A DNA stretch of 64,000 nucleotides from Symsagittifera roscoffensis (Eukaryota; Xenacoelomorpha; Acoela; Convolutidae). This document shows, one piece after another, positions 44,996 to 56,044 of the stretch. Within the stretch, counting starts at the first letter, position 1; every line of letters starts with the position of its first letter. The DNA lies in NCBI RefSeq assembly GCF_963678635.1, contig NC_087066.1, forward strand, positions 6,477,954 to 6,541,953. The letters are read 5' to 3'. A program made the translations under genes and the position numbers. Under the pieces are notes generated by a model. The model did not search any database. It was not told where the DNA came from and saw only the letters and a program-made list of their open reading frames with translations.

Positions 44996-45626
44996 TCAGT
45001 TAATACTCAAGTAATATTTCTTGTGCAGGTGTACCATTATCTCCGTTTCTGCGAAGACCACGTGTAGGATGGCATATAACTCCGTTGGGCTCAACTTACT
45101 ACTGTTTGGGTCAAAAACAGGCATCGATACCTCCACTATCTCTCTTTCAATCATGAAGTCTCGCAGCCTCGTTAGTGCTAACATCACGTGCTCAGGATCT
45201 ATCGTATTCCTTTCATTGACCCTCGTTACCAGAAAGCACAGGTATTTGCCCGGGACCTGTGCCACTGATGGGGAAGCGCAGCCATTCCTCCCAGCCCCGG
45301 TCTCTGTCTAAATAGAAACTCCACGTTCTGGTATTCTCTCTTGAAGTGGGCCTCTAGTCTCGATTTGCAGCTCATATCCCCCATTTGTAGATTCATATCG
45401 CGCTAGTCCTGTCTGACAAATTGAAGCCGCTGTCCGTTATCAGGATGTTCTCCGAGTATTCATTGGGTATTTCAAATTTCGTTTTGAAATTTCGTCCTAT
45501 GGAAGGCTCGGCCTCTTCTTCGCCCGGTTCTAGCCCGCTGATCTCTCCTACTTCTCTGAGTTTCTTTATCGTCAAATTTTTGGTGTGGGTAAGTCCGACC
45601 CCCACTCCCCGGACAAAAATATTCAT
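44996..45626 (-). pseudogene. Macrodomain-like C-terminal module of Pol, element B
   Basis: 45,626-45,393 has FVRGVGVGLTHTKNLTIKKL, an acidic linker, ENILITDSGFNLSDRTSAI and a TGA. The middle (LEAHFKREYQNVEFLFRQRPG) is in another frame; 45,265-44,996 ends the domain: GKYLCFLVTRVNERNTIDPEH, LALTRLRDFMIEREIVEVSMP, LSPTELYAILHVVFAETEIMV. The order of strands and helices fits OARD1/Poa1-type macrodomains (YLVT-, SLE-L, LSMP, I-EVF, I-V). The Gly-rich GCGLD loop reads FDPNSSKL, so an ADP-ribose-binding rather than hydrolysing role is possible. The first part is in the same frame as the end of Pol. Confidence 0.6.
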
Positions 45627-46385
45627 CGACGTCCCCGTCGATGATGCTGGGTTGAAATTATCTGGTGGTATTTCGAGCGACCTGTCGGATGCCGTTCAAC
45701 CGAAGAGGGGATCTTCCGTTTTCACGTGTTGTTCTGCTGACACGTCGACCTGCTGGATGCTTTGCACTTCATCTCCTTTGCCCTTGACATCACGCATCCA
45801 CTCTAGTATTCTCAAGTTTGTGTTCTTCCTTCTCTCTATCTTGCTCTGCTCCAGATCTGTTTCTTGTTCTGGTGTGGAGTAGTCTTCCATCGGGTAGTGT
45901 TCGCTGTCGTTGTTGATTTGTCATTCATCGTCTACCACCAATTCGCCCACACTCAGTAACTCGTCACTCAAATCATCAGGCCGTATCTTGTCAATCACGA
46001 AGTCATCCCCGTACCTATTGTACCTCATGCCTGTCCGTTTGCGATTACCACTCCTGGTTCCTGCTGTTATCGGCAAGTCGGGTTCCGTCCATTTTGGCAC
46101 CTTGTCCTAATCCGGATCGTTCCAGTCTTCTTCCACAAGGAATTGCGCCTCTGAGTCCGCTTCTATCTTTTCATTATCATTCAAACTCAAGTCCTCGTTG
46201 CCATCATTTTTCTCTCTGGTGCCCTTTTCGTTCACCTCGCAAGCTGGTTCCACCATTAGGTAATCGAGTCTCTCCATATTCTGCGGTACGCACCAGTCTT
46301 CTGGGGATGGGGCATGAGGTTTCAAGTTTTCATAATGCGCTGCACGCCCTGTACTCAAGCGGTAAAACCGTCCTTGCTGGTGCAC
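45627..46385 (-). pseudogene. Pol C-terminal extension linking integrase to macrodomain, element B
   Basis: 46,385-46,107, 45,890-45,696 and 45,626 are all in one frame, broken by TAG at 46,107, TGA near 45,924 and TGA near 45,697. Contents: YRLSTGRAAHYENLKPH (the post-integrase segment typical of Ty3 Pol), an acidic region (VEEDWNDPD), KWTEPDLPITAGTRSGN, GMRYNRYGDDFVIDKI, and a Lys/Glu linker (LEQSKIERRKNTNLRILEWM). The three stops are all TAG or TGA, consistent with C-to-T changes, although I cannot date them. This frame continuity is the evidence that the macrodomain was part of Pol. Confidence 0.65.
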
Positions 46386-47876
46386 TTCCGTTTTGATAGA
46401 CGGTCCTCTCCATTTCTTGAGTAGTTTCTTTGTACTTTTGGGAGGTATAACATTCTGGAAGAGCCAGTGCCCATTGCATATGGTTTCGCTTGCAGTATAT
46501 TCTCATCGTATTTCTTCCGCTGTCTCATTTGTGCTTGCGCTGTGTTCCTCCTGCAGAGCTCGTTTAGTTCCTGCTGTCTCTTAACCGCTTCTTTCACATA
46601 AGCTTGAGGCGATGTCTTTTCGCTTCGTATTCTGGGTTTAAAAAATGTCAGAGGCATCGCTCTTTTCCTGCCCGTCAACATCATGAAGGGACTGATTCCT
46701 GTTGTTGAGTGTTACGTACTGTTGTATGCCCCTACCACTTGCGGCAGATATTTGTCCCAGTCTGTCATATTTCTTGAGCAGTATACCCTCAGCATGTTTA
46801 CCAATGTTCTATTCTGTCTCTCCACTAACCCGTTGGTTTGGGGATGGTAGGTCGTTGATTGCGCGTGAGCAATGTGTGACTCTTTATCAGTTTTTTTGTC
46901 AGGTCCCCCATGAAGGCTTTGCCGTTGTTCGACTGAAATGCCATGGGACAACCATACCGTGATATCCAATGTGTTATCAGGTGGTCGCAAGTCTCTTCTG
47001 CCGAGGCTGTCTGACACGGCACCGCTTCTGCCAATTTTGTGAAATGATCTATTATGACCAGTATCTGGTTATATCCCGATTCTGTCATACAGATCTTCTG
47101 ATGGTCTGCACAACCTCGTTAAATTCCGAGCTTTCAAAGGACTTGAGTGGGAACTTCATCTTCCTTGGGTCTTTCACTTGCAGGCATGCCAGGCATGCAT
47201 TCACCCATCTCTCAAAAGCTTTCCTTAATCCTGGCCAGTCAAACCTGTGAAGTATTCTTTGTTGCACCTTGTCTATCTCCTGGTGCCCCATTTGATCATG
47301 CGATCTGAATAACACTTCGGTCTGATACAACTGTGGCAGTATGATGAGGTTATGCTGGTTTAATATCTTCTCCTCATGTTTTCTCTTGCTTGCCACCACC
47401 CCATCAGCTGTGTGATAGAGTAAATCTTTTTTGTCTTTGTAGAACTGGCTTAAGATCTTGTAGCTGTTTTCTTCCAGGTCCCCCTTCTCTTTGGACCCCG
47501 TTCGGATCCATGTGGAGAGATTACTTGTCATCTTGTCATGCTTTTGGGCCCGTATTAGATCCGACAGCCTATATCTTGCCTTGACGTGCTCTTTTAGTGC
47601 CATTATCTGACCATTCATTTCTCCAGGGTTGTGGATGCCATCCTTTAGCTTTAAGCATACTATGCTCCTCATGATCTTCCTGTCATTTTCTGGCACCAGA
47701 TATGTTCTGACATTTGAGTTGCACGATAGCTCCCTAAAGGGTTTCCTCGACACTGCAATTTTCTCATGTTCTTCACCTCCTCGCACTTCTTGCTGATCCA
47801 AGTTGAATGTTCCTGAGGAGGGATCCGTCTGTAGCTCCATGTCGCGGTGTCTCATCTTCTCTTCCGCCAGCATCAT
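46355..47876 (-). pseudogene. Integrase, element B
   Basis: The frame 47,876-47,085 ends in an HHCC zinc-binding domain (HDQMGH-x-IDKVQQRILHRFDWPG and CLACL). 47,088-46,825 has the catalytic core start (VIIDHFTKLAEAVP, first Asp intact) and FQSNNGKAF, where Ty3 integrases have QSDNG; the codon at 46,929-46,927 is AAC. After a frameshift 47,017-46,712 has HPQTNGLVERQNRT with the catalytic Glu. 46,684-46,355 is the C-terminal part (ARKRAM-like, KKYDENILQAKPY). Loss of the second Asp and the frameshifts make it inactive. Confidence 0.85.
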
Positions 47877-48317
47877 GCATAGACTATCTTGGTCATCGCT
47901 GCTCTTCTCCGAATCTTCATCCCACTCTTTGCACTACCCGGGGACAATTTTTCTTCTCCAGCATCTTCTTCCACTGTGGGCCACTCCCCGGACTCTTGTC
48001 CTAGTCCAAGGTGTTCAACATCCTCCTTAAAAGCCACTTTCTTTTTCCTAACCTGGGTCCGCTCAAGTATGTCATCATGGATTTTATCAACCAAAGACTG
48101 CACGACTTTTTTTCCCGTCAGGTTTTTCTTTTAAGGAGTCCTCGACACCACCCGTTTCATTCCTTCTCAAAATCGTGACTTTCGGCTCCTCCTTATCCTT
48201 TTCTTTGATCACGGGTTTATCGTATGCCAGTTTCTCGAGTAATCTCATCAAGTCATCATCTATCTGTGCATCTCCCGTTTCTACCTGGTTGAGATCATAG
48301 CCTTTTGCCCTTAGCGT
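47877..48317 (-). pseudogene. Charged linker between RNase H and integrase, element B
   Basis: Readable in several frames as a Lys/Glu-rich stretch (DDLMRLLEKLAYDKPVIKEK; KKKVAFKEDVEHLG, about 48,300-47,880). No domain is recognised. It is longer than usual for the RNase H to integrase gap in Ty3 elements. Confidence 0.45.
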
Positions 48318-48953
48318 CTACCTCACAATTTTTGTCTTGAGCATTATCCCTATCGGCGTCCCTCGGGTCTTTTTCAAGATTGTTTTCTCTGGAGGCTCCT
48401 TTGGTAATTCGGGGTGATCTTCTATCGGTTTGCCTGACTTGTCGAGCCATCTCGTGAGTGGAAGACTATCATACATTTCCTTATCCATGAAGGAGAAGCC
48501 ATCTTTGATTTCTGGTCTATCCGCCTCCCTCTGTTCCCGTCTCTCGTAGAACTCCGTCTTCTTAATCAAGCTATCGGCATTTTGATGTTTGTCTCTTGTC
48601 CTATGCTCAATTATCATGTTGTATCCGTCCAGGCGAACTATCCACCTTCCAATGTAGCTCTGGTCCATTGAGTACGTCTTCAGCCAGCTGAGTGCCCTGT
48701 TGTCGACTCGCAGCTTGAATGGCTCACTGCCTAGGTATGCTCTATATTTCTCGACAAAGGTAACCACCGCAAACATCTCTGCTTTCGACACCCCGTACTT
48801 CATTTCCGTATCACTCAAGACTTTACTCACATACGCTATTGGTCTCAAGACTGTCTTTCCGTTCCATTCCTGATCTTGATGCAGAATGCCAGAAATCGCG
48901 ACTACCGACGCATCCGTGTCCAGCACTTGCATCCCTTTTTCCGTTGGCATCCC
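48318..48953 (-). pseudogene. RNase H domain, element B
   Basis: In the frame 49,448-48,318, residues 172-297 are a Ty3 RNase H: DTDAS (Asp179), SKAEMFAVV (Glu224), RVDNRALSWL (Asp249) and HRTRDKHQNADSL (Asp292). All four acidic positions are kept. After residue 300 a charged tail (RREQREADRPE, PLTRWLDKSGKP) leads to the stop at 48,318. Confidence 0.85.
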
Positions 48954-50034
48954 TAGAACCGGTGCTTCACACAACTCTTTTTTTATTCTCTGGAATGACT
49001 CTTCCGCCGCGTTCTTCCACGTGTGGCTCATTAGTTGTTGCATCGGGTATACTTTGTCCGCGTAGCCCTTGATGAACTCCCTGTAATAGTTCGCAAAACT
49101 CAGGAAGCTCATCGACTGATGTTCCGTTTTTGGCGATTTCCAGGTCAGAACCTCTTCTACTGCATCTGGATCTGGTCTGATGCCGTGTCTGTCCACCATC
49201 CTTCCCAAGTATTTTATCGAGTCCTTGAGTATCTCGCACTTTGACGGTTTGCACTTTAGTCCCGACCTCTTCATGCATGAAAACACCTCGTCTAGTCGCT
49301 CGATGTGGTCTTTCAGTGTAGGCGTCGCTATTACCACGTCATTCACGTAGCACATTGCCAAATTGCCGTATTTTTTTGTCACACCTATCAATGCGTGTGC
49401 CATCAACCGTTGAAATGTGGCTGTGGCATTGCAAAGACCAAATGGCATTCGTTTCCATTGAAACAGCCCTAGCGAACCCTGTTTAGTCCCTGTCCTGCTT
49501 CCTCAGTGGGACTTGCCAAAATGCCGAACCTAAATCAAGAGTCGTAAAAAACTTTGCATCACCTAACTTCGAGAGGCTCTCATCAATTCTAGGCATGGGA
49601 CAGGCATCCTTCACCGTGAGGGAGTTCAGATACCGAAATTCGCAACAAAACCTCAAATGGTCGCCTTTCTTTTTGGCCATCACTACTCCACACGCCCACG
49701 GTGATTTGGATGGTTCTATCATATCATACTCTAGTAATGTCTCTAACTCTTTTCTACATGCATCCGATTTTTGCGGGGTCATGCGCCTCACCCCCTCCCT
49801 GTGCGGCACCGCAGACTTTTCAAGTTCTATTTCATGTTCAACGAAATTACATCATCCAATGTCTCGTTCCGAAAAAACGTCCTCGTTCCGCTCTAGTACG
49901 TCCTTGATGGCTTCAAGCTGTTCATCCGTTACCTTACCCCTTAAGTGCTCTATTTCAGGTAAAACTGGTTTATCCATTTCCATTTCCTCTAGTGTTTGTC
50001 TTTCTGGGAAATTTGAACAGCTCGAGTCCATCAT
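48954..50034 (-). pseudogene. Reverse transcriptase, element B
   Basis: 50,034-49,483 is one frame with a TAG-type break at 49,852. It holds ELETLLEYDMIEPSKSPWACGVVMAKKK, LRFCCEFRYLNSLTVKDACPMPRID and FFTTLDLGSAFWQVPL (first catalytic Asp). After a frameshift at about 49,470 the frame from 49,448 has MPFGLCNATATFQRLM and CYVNDVVIAT. The YVDD box of Ty3 RTs reads YVND; the codon at 49,343-49,341 is AAT. KPSKCEI and YLGRMVDRHGIRPDP follow. Family assignment to Ty3/Metaviridae is safe. Loss of one catalytic Asp means no activity. Confidence 0.9.
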
Positions 50035-50212
50035 CTGTATCTGACTTAAGTGACTTTACAAGACCTGATGAATCTTCTATTTTCTTTAATCGTCTCCAGA
50101 TACAAATCTTGTCCCCGTGATTGGGGCATTCAAGTACTTAATTCTCTTTTAAATTTTCAGTCATTTCATATCGAGTTTTCACGGGTAAAGCATATCCCAG
50201 CTTCCGTCCCCT

Positions 50213-51315
50213 CTAGATTGTTATGGGTATGTCAAGAGTATTCAACAAGACACTGACGCAAAGGCCGATCTTGGTTATCGAGAAGGATCTTCCTAAAACA
50301 TCCGCACTTTGACTATTTGGATTTGGAACTATGCATACCTGCTTGTAATCACTTAATTCATTATAATTTTTCATCCGTAAGCCTACAATTGCCGCTTCGT
50401 TCGCTTTCAGCCTTACCCTCCTACTCAAGAATACTGCTTCTTTATTCTCATTTGCCATTATCAGATTTACCGGTTTAATTAAATACTTCCTATCCGGGTT
50501 CCGAATCCTGAACATGGCATTGTTTAGATCAATCGTTACGTCGAAATTCCTGATGAATTCATTGCCTAAAATGAACTGGTCAGACTCGTCTAGGTTCTCC
50601 ACCACAAGAAAACTCATCCACAGGTTGCGTTCCCCTAGATTTAGAGATATTATTGGTGTTCTGCCTAGTACCCGCAGCGCCCCTTTGTTTGCAGCTGACA
50701 GCCGTATTCTTGAGTCTATCAAGTCATCTTTGTCGAAACCCATTCGCTCCCAAGTATCGATTGGTATAACACTCAAGACTGCTCCCGTATCAAGTAACCC
50801 ACTTAACTGAGTCTTTTTGCCACTTATGTCGAGCACGTGTGCTGATACGTCTGTCTCCGTCCCGATGTGCATTGTATCCTCTTCTAACAATGCGCCGTGT
50901 CCAATCGATCTTACTTTCAATTCTTTTTGCCCACGTAAATCTGTCCGGCTAGGTCCTCATCACATGTTATCACGGTTTTCGTGTAGATGTTTATCCCATC
51001 TATATTTAACATCACCTCATGCGGACCATAAGCTTCTGTGTATCTATTCTCAACACGGACTGACTTGCTGCCACTTCTTGTGAGTAGCGCCCTCAAGGCT
51101 CTAGATGTCGTCTGTGAACTTATTGCACTAAAGTAATCTGCGTACACATCAATGTGCATTATTGTCGGGTCGCTGGGTTCGCTCAAGCTCCTTGTTACTT
51201 CATGGCCGCCCACAGTGATTATCGACATTATCCTGGCTCCGATCTTTGTTATGCCGAATGGCTTTCCCGTCACCATTTTCAGAGTGTTGCAATTTCCACT
51301 CTTTGACGCTCCCAC
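50213..51315 (-). pseudogene. Aspartic protease region, element B
   Basis: 51,315-50,917 is a leader part (FGITKIGARIMSIITVGG, IYTKTVITCDEDL). 50,920-50,213 holds the retroviral-type protease: SGLLDTGAVLSVIP with the catalytic Asp at residue 44 (codon 50,791-50,789), a strand region, and QFILGNEFIRNFDVTID, the hydrophobic-Gly motif. The two parts are joined by a frameshift. The protease active site is intact. A short gap (50,213-50,034) leads to RT. Confidence 0.8.
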
Positions 51316-53678
51316 CTAGGCTTCTGGCACTGGCACTGACCAACTTAACGTCTCGTTTAACTTCTGCTTTTTTTCTCCTGTTTCAATCGTTGCTCTATCT
51401 CCTTCGTCGCTAGGTCCTGTTTCACTTTGTTAAAAGCCTCTGCAGCTGCTCTCTCAAAATTTATATCTGGAGACTTCCTGGTCATGGTCTCCATGGCATT
51501 ATTGACCTGCGTTACAGCTTTCACCGTCTTCGTTGGTAGTTCCGCATTCGGTGCCTCTGAATTTCTTGTTTAAGACTCGGCTTGTTTGTTCCTCGTGTTC
51601 TGCATCGCCGCTAACGCTAACTTGTGTTTCGGATGACTTTGATTTTTTACTGCTTCCCAAAATAATGGACAGTCCATACTAAAGAGGCCCTCTTGATTGC
51701 AGAAGAAGCATCTCGCACCTATCTTGATGATCAGGCCGCTGTAGAACTCGTGTTCTTCCATCTGGCTCATATCTTCCTCATCCGGAGCATACCCCATACT
51801 CTTTATGCCTTGTTTATACGTCGTGCAGTACATGATGATCTGCTGATCCACAATTTGCGCATGACCTGCATTTGTCGATATCATCTCTAGGCTTATACCA
51901 TGACGACCTCTGTGGTTGACTCCCCCCTTGCATGTTCCTGTTATCCGAGTATGAGTATTTCTTGGGTTTCATCAACATGTACTCTCTTGACTTCTGTCTC
52001 ATTTCTTCTGGAGTCGGTGCAATATCTTTCGACAGTGTATAGTACGTTGCTAACATTGTTCTCAAGTCGTCACTTTTTACCCCATCGATGAACTTCGAGG
52101 CGATGCTAAAGTTCTTTCTGTTTGTTGACTCTTCAGGATCACTCCTTCGTCTCAAGCTCTCAAGATCATCCAGGAACCGATCAATTGATTCATCGTCCTT
52201 TTGTCTTCTCTTTTCAAATCTCATCATCGCTTGATGACCCTTCATGCCTGACCCGAATCGATTCAAAAATATCTCGAAGGTTTTGTCCGCAGTGTCGCGT
52301 TCCTCTTCCTTCTTTGCAACTACACATTTCAACGCCGTGCCTTCTAAGTTGCTGAGTATCGCTGTGCAGGCTTGTCTCTCGTCGTTCAAGTTGTCCTGTG
52401 CCAAATGTAGTCTCATGACTTCTACCCAGGTGTCGATGCATCTGTCTGAGTCGTCCTTAAATTCTTTTGGCTTCTTGAAGGTTTTCCTGGATTTGCCACC
52501 TCCTCTTTCACTCGAGTCAGTGTTTCTCGTAGCGAACACTTCCAATGTCCTATTCATCATCTCCCAGGTGCTAGACCACGTCATGGCATCAGGTCCCACA
52601 TTGTTGCTTGTTGTGGAATCCCCCGGGCCATTTGTCGTAGTTGAGGTCCCACTCTTAATAATCGTCTTGCCCCCCCCCCCTGGACCAATGCTCGCTGCAC
52701 TTCGTGGCAACGGTAATGGTGTTGACTCCCGCTTGTTCCGTTGTGGTTCCACAAAATCAACTCTGTTCCTTGCGTTCGATCTGTTACCGGCCTGTCTTGC
52801 GATGTAGAGTTTCTCAAGATGGCTTCCAGTTTGGCCTGTATGGCACATGAACTCTCAGCCTGGTCCCTGCTCATTGTGTCCATTCTCAACTCCAGACTCC
52901 CTAACTTGCTGTTCACAGTGTCATACCATTGCTTCATTGCTTGCATGTCTTTGTGGATATTCTCCTCTCGGTCTTTGTCGGTGGCTTTTACCTTGTCTGA
53001 CATCTGCTGAAGCTTTTTCTCCGCCGCCCTGACCAGGTTAAAATAGCTTTCCAGGTACTCGTTTTTGTTGTATCTTATTTCCTTCTTTATCACTTCTCGA
53101 TCCTCCTCGCTGCACTTTAGTTTTTTGTCGATCTCATCTAGCTTCGCCATTAATTCGCCCAGCTCTAGAGGAGTTGTTGTTTCATGGTCAGCTGTTGCCC
53201 CATGACTAGCTGTTGACCCATTTTTGACCTGATCATCGCCTTGGTTGGCTTCTGTTGTTATCGTGGAAACTGTTCCAAACGTTTTGCCTTTCTCGGCCTT
53301 CGTTTCGTCCTCCACTGTGTCTCTTGTTTTCATTCCAACCATCATGGCGAACTTCTCTGTGAATGACGTTCTTTTTGTTTGAGACTCGTCGTTTTTGGTT
53401 TCCGGCGTATTGCGCTTCGTGTCCTCCACAGTGTCTATCGGTGACAATTCCATCAACTTTTGCTTCTGTTCTTCTGCATGCGGCATCATTGTCGACTCCG
53501 TTGTCTTCTTCTCCACCTCATCAACACTCTGATCTGGTGTCTCAAGATCAATTTCTATAACAGGTTCCGTTCGTCCCTCTTCAGCGCTTCCTCTCGTCTT
53601 GTTTTCCTTTGCGCTTCTTGTGATGACCATGCTTACTGAAAAGTTCTTTCTTGTTACTTTTTGGTCCGACGGCACCAA
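51316..53678 (-). pseudogene. Gag polyprotein, element B
   Basis: 53,678-52,800: acidic N-terminal region with Thr/Ser-rich linkers and a coiled coil (KLDEIDKKLKCSEEDREVIK). After a frameshift 52,848-51,814 is the capsid-like part (RCIDTWVEVMRLHLAQDNLND, RFGSGMKGHQAMMRFEKR, DESIDRFLDDLESLRRR). It has a run of 10 C at about 52,671-52,681 (a Gly run in the protein). Nucleocapsid: knuckle 1 (CANCGSADHH then YC) is split by a one-base frameshift near 51,840. Knuckle 2 reads CFFCNQEGLFSMDC in 51,884-51,570, with Leu where CCHC has His. A C-terminal stretch (ERAAAEAFNKVKQDLATKEIEQ) follows a TAA at 51,570 and leads to the protease. Confidence 0.75.
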
Positions 53679-53935
53679 TTTTCGTTGCGAAGAGTTATGT
53701 TTTGTCTTTGACTCTAGAACTCTTTTTTCTGCTATTGGTACCCTACTTCACCTCATGATTTTTATATACAATTTTTTCTATCAACAATATTATGATTCAC
53801 AAATTTCTATTCTACGGATAAAAATTCTAAAAAGATTCCTAATTCTTTTGAGTAAAGTAAATCTCCAATTCGAGATCTTAAGAAAATGGATCTTTTGCGA
53901 TTTAATCGATCGGACCGGTCCTTTTGCTTTTAATT
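53679..53935 (-). other. Stretch between small array and gag start
   Basis: AT-rich and without conserved features. It would be the end of the 5' untranslated leader of B. The gag ATG at 53,678 could equally be the one at 53,630; the first is taken as the longest frame. Confidence 0.4.
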
Positions 53936-54350
53936 GAGCGTTGAGCTATTTCGCACTGTCACAAGACCTTCTAGTACCGTCACACAACTTTTTTGTACCG
54001 TCCCAAGACTTACTGGTACTGTCCAAACACTTATGTGTACTGTCCCAAGACTTCTCTTAACTGTCCCAAGACCGCTGTCCCAAGACTGCTGTCGCAAGAC
54101 CACTGTCCCAAGACTGCCTGTCCCAATACCGCACTGTCCCAAGACCACTGTCCCAAGACTGCCTGTCCCAAGACCGCACTGTCCCAAGACTGCCTGTCCC
54201 AAGACTGCCTGTCCCAAGACTACTGTCCCAAGACTACCTGTTCCAAGACTGCCTGTCCCAAGACTGACTGTCCCAAGACTGCCTTTCCCAAGACTGCCTG
54301 TCCCAAGACTGCCTGTCCCAAGACTGCTTGTCCCAAGACTGTCTTGAACC
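53936..54350. repeat. Small tandem array in the leader of element B
   Basis: The left part (53,950-54,070) has 21-bp units around ACTGTCCCAAGACTT. The right part has 14-16-bp units TGTCCCAAGACTGCC, about 18 copies. The reverse complement of the 21-bp form, with AAGTCTTGGGACAGT, matches the core of the giant array (AAGTGTTGGGACC). It lies between the leader and gag. Confidence 0.9.
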
Positions 54351-55444
54351 ACTGTACCTTGTACCACCACTTGAGCTCTTGTAAAAATTTTCCCAAAAAA
54401 CCCAATCTTACTGGCCAAAATTTAGAATTACCAACCCCCTTGTATTTATTTCTTTTAATTTTTTGATGCAAGTTGAAACCCAACTTGTTCGAGGTGTCTT
54501 GTGATCACCTGTTTGACCAAAACCGATTAAAACCTTTTTACCAAAAGCGTCAAAATCTGAACAGAGAAAAAATTATATTGATAAAGCAAAGAAATAAACC
54601 CACCTAAAATTCAAAGGTGACTTGTGTCAACTCTTTATCTGAACAAAAACAAAAAAATGTCTGGTACCTGATTGCCACGCGTTCTCCTTCCCCCTTACTA
54701 GCGATCTTATAATCCGCTTATCCAATTTTACACTTATCTCCTATAATGTAATGTGGATTTTAACGATACCCGTTTGACCAACTTGAGAACACACCCGTCC
54801 TCTCTTGTTGCTCTGATTCCGTGCTGGTTGTTTCCTTGACTTGTCCTGCACCTGATCACCAGCACCACTTTCCCACTTGGCTGGTCACCTGTTCCAGTCA
54901 AGTCTCCAAATGGTCCAGCTAAGTCCCTCTGAACCACTTTCCCACTCGACTGGTCACCTGTTCCTGTTAAGTCTCCTAGTGGTCCAGCTAATTTGCAAGC
55001 TATCTGAAAACCCTTAACAACGCCCCACACTTGGGCACCTTTTCAAATTGCTGAGATGATTGAAACGATTGGTCTTATGAAAACAGTATAGGTATACTTT
55101 TTAATTATTATAAAGGTTTGATCCAACTAATCTGGTGTCAAAGTCACTGTCATTTTTTGCTTTTTTTGGTTTTTGTTTCTTTTTTCTAATCGTTTTCGGT
55201 GTTTTTTCGCTTTTTGTCGTTTGCTCGTTTTTTCGTCCCCCTAGTTACCACCCCCTTACTCGGTTAGCTAAGCCTCGTTCGGAGAGCGTACCAGGAAGTT
55301 TTCTCGAGTTTTCTTAAAAGCTATCACGGTACAACCGGAAGGTTTGCACGTTCCCGCTGAACCGTATCACCGGTACTCCAGAATGGGCATGTAGCCCGGA
55401 GCTGCGTCAAGTGGGTTCGACTCCGTAGTCATGATCTCGTAAAA
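54351..55444 (-). other. Leader of element B, homologous to 22.0-23.4 kb
   Basis: Non-coding. It aligns with the D leader throughout (see that entry). An A-rich tract (minus) lies at 55,140-55,240, and a GGTTCGACTCC Pol III B-box-like stretch at 55,413. A splice-donor-like TTTTAG/GTGGGT (minus, about 54,605) is in the same place as in D. An open stretch at 55,030-54,734 comes from an internal duplication and is not a gene. Confidence 0.6.
54864..54991. repeat. Tandem duplication, 59-bp copies 69 bp apart
   Basis: ACCACTTTCCCACT(T/C)G through GTCCAGCTAA occurs at 54,864-54,922 and 54,933-54,991. The D leader has a single copy at about 22,861. Confidence 0.85.
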
Positions 55445-55445
55445 A

Positions 55446-55458
55446 CACCCAGGAGCTG
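55446..55458 (-). other. Primer-binding-site-like motif of element B (degraded)
   Basis: Minus strand CAGCTCCTGGGTG, directly joined to the LTR-like end (GTTACA). In A, 12 bases and a TGG separate the two. The first bases of the site are lost. Confidence 0.4.
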
Positions 55459-55927
55459 TAACATTCGCCCGGAAGATACATATCGACGGAAAAAAGCTAG
55501 GTTCTAAGACGACTGGCCAACGTCTAAACAGAGCTCTACATGCTTTTCACCGTCTCTACCAAGCCAGTACTTTCGGTGGTCCTTCTAACATCGGGTCGAC
55601 AAAACCTTACTGCTTTCAGCTTCGATCAAAACACTCAAATTAACTAGATTACATGCAGAAAAAGTAAGTTCATGGCTGGGTCTCAGTATCCCCAGACCAC
55701 GAGGTCACTCCTAAAATCAGGGCTATTACTATTTATTGAATTATGATTGTTTTTGTTCAGTAAGTAAAAATCATCATCTCCATCGAAGATGGATCAACCT
55801 TTTCCCCCAACTCCTAGCTTCTCATCCTAGCAAAATGAATTCAGATGTTAATTAAATTCAATTCAGGACATGACAGGGAAGCTAAAAGTTTATTTAAGGT
55901 AATAAAAGTTCCAGTCCCGAGACCCCT

Positions 55928-55945
55928 CCGGATTCCTGAATCCGG
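55928..55945. other. Perfect palindrome in the LTR-like region
   Basis: CCGGATTC, two bases, GAATCCGG. The matching place in A (about 24,867) keeps only ATCCGGAAGGGTCTCGGG. Confidence 0.65.
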
Positions 55946-56012
55946 GGAAATAAGGCTCTTATTTTCCTTCCGGAGGGCTGTCTTCCAGCCTTCACCGTTG
56001 TTCGCAACGGCC

Positions 56013-56044
56013 TTGCAACTATTGTACCGACACGATAGTTGCAA
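56013..56044. other. 10-bp inverted repeat in the LTR-like region
   Basis: TTGCAACTAT, 12 bases, ATAGTTGCAA. A has a different dyad at about the same place (TAACGACTG 24,712-24,720 with CAGTCGTTA 24,765-24,773). Confidence 0.65.

Larger units (their letters stand above)
36601..55458 (-). mobile_element. Element B: Ty3-type retrotransposon with macrodomain and accessory region
   Basis: Order on the minus strand: primer-binding-like motif (55,458), leader, small tandem array (54.35-53.94 kb), gag, protease, RT, RNase H, charged linker, integrase, Pol C-terminal extension, macrodomain, coiled-coil ORF, SGNH domains, unknown domains and 3' tail. RT-RNaseH-IN order and motifs are those of Ty3/Metaviridae. 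RT and integrase catalytic aspartates are changed to asparagine and many frames are shifted, so it is dead. Its 5' LTR appears to be shared with element C (55,459-56,766). No 3' LTR is found. Confidence 0.75.

Noticed and set aside
53930-54418. Repeat protein (LGTGSLGTVVLGQ type) on the minus strand
   Set aside because: Translation of the small tandem array; no conserved start and phase slips between units.
54734-55030. 98-codon minus-strand open frame with a repeated GDLTGTGDQ segment
   Set aside because: It is produced by the 59-bp tandem duplication in the leader and is not open in the D leader.
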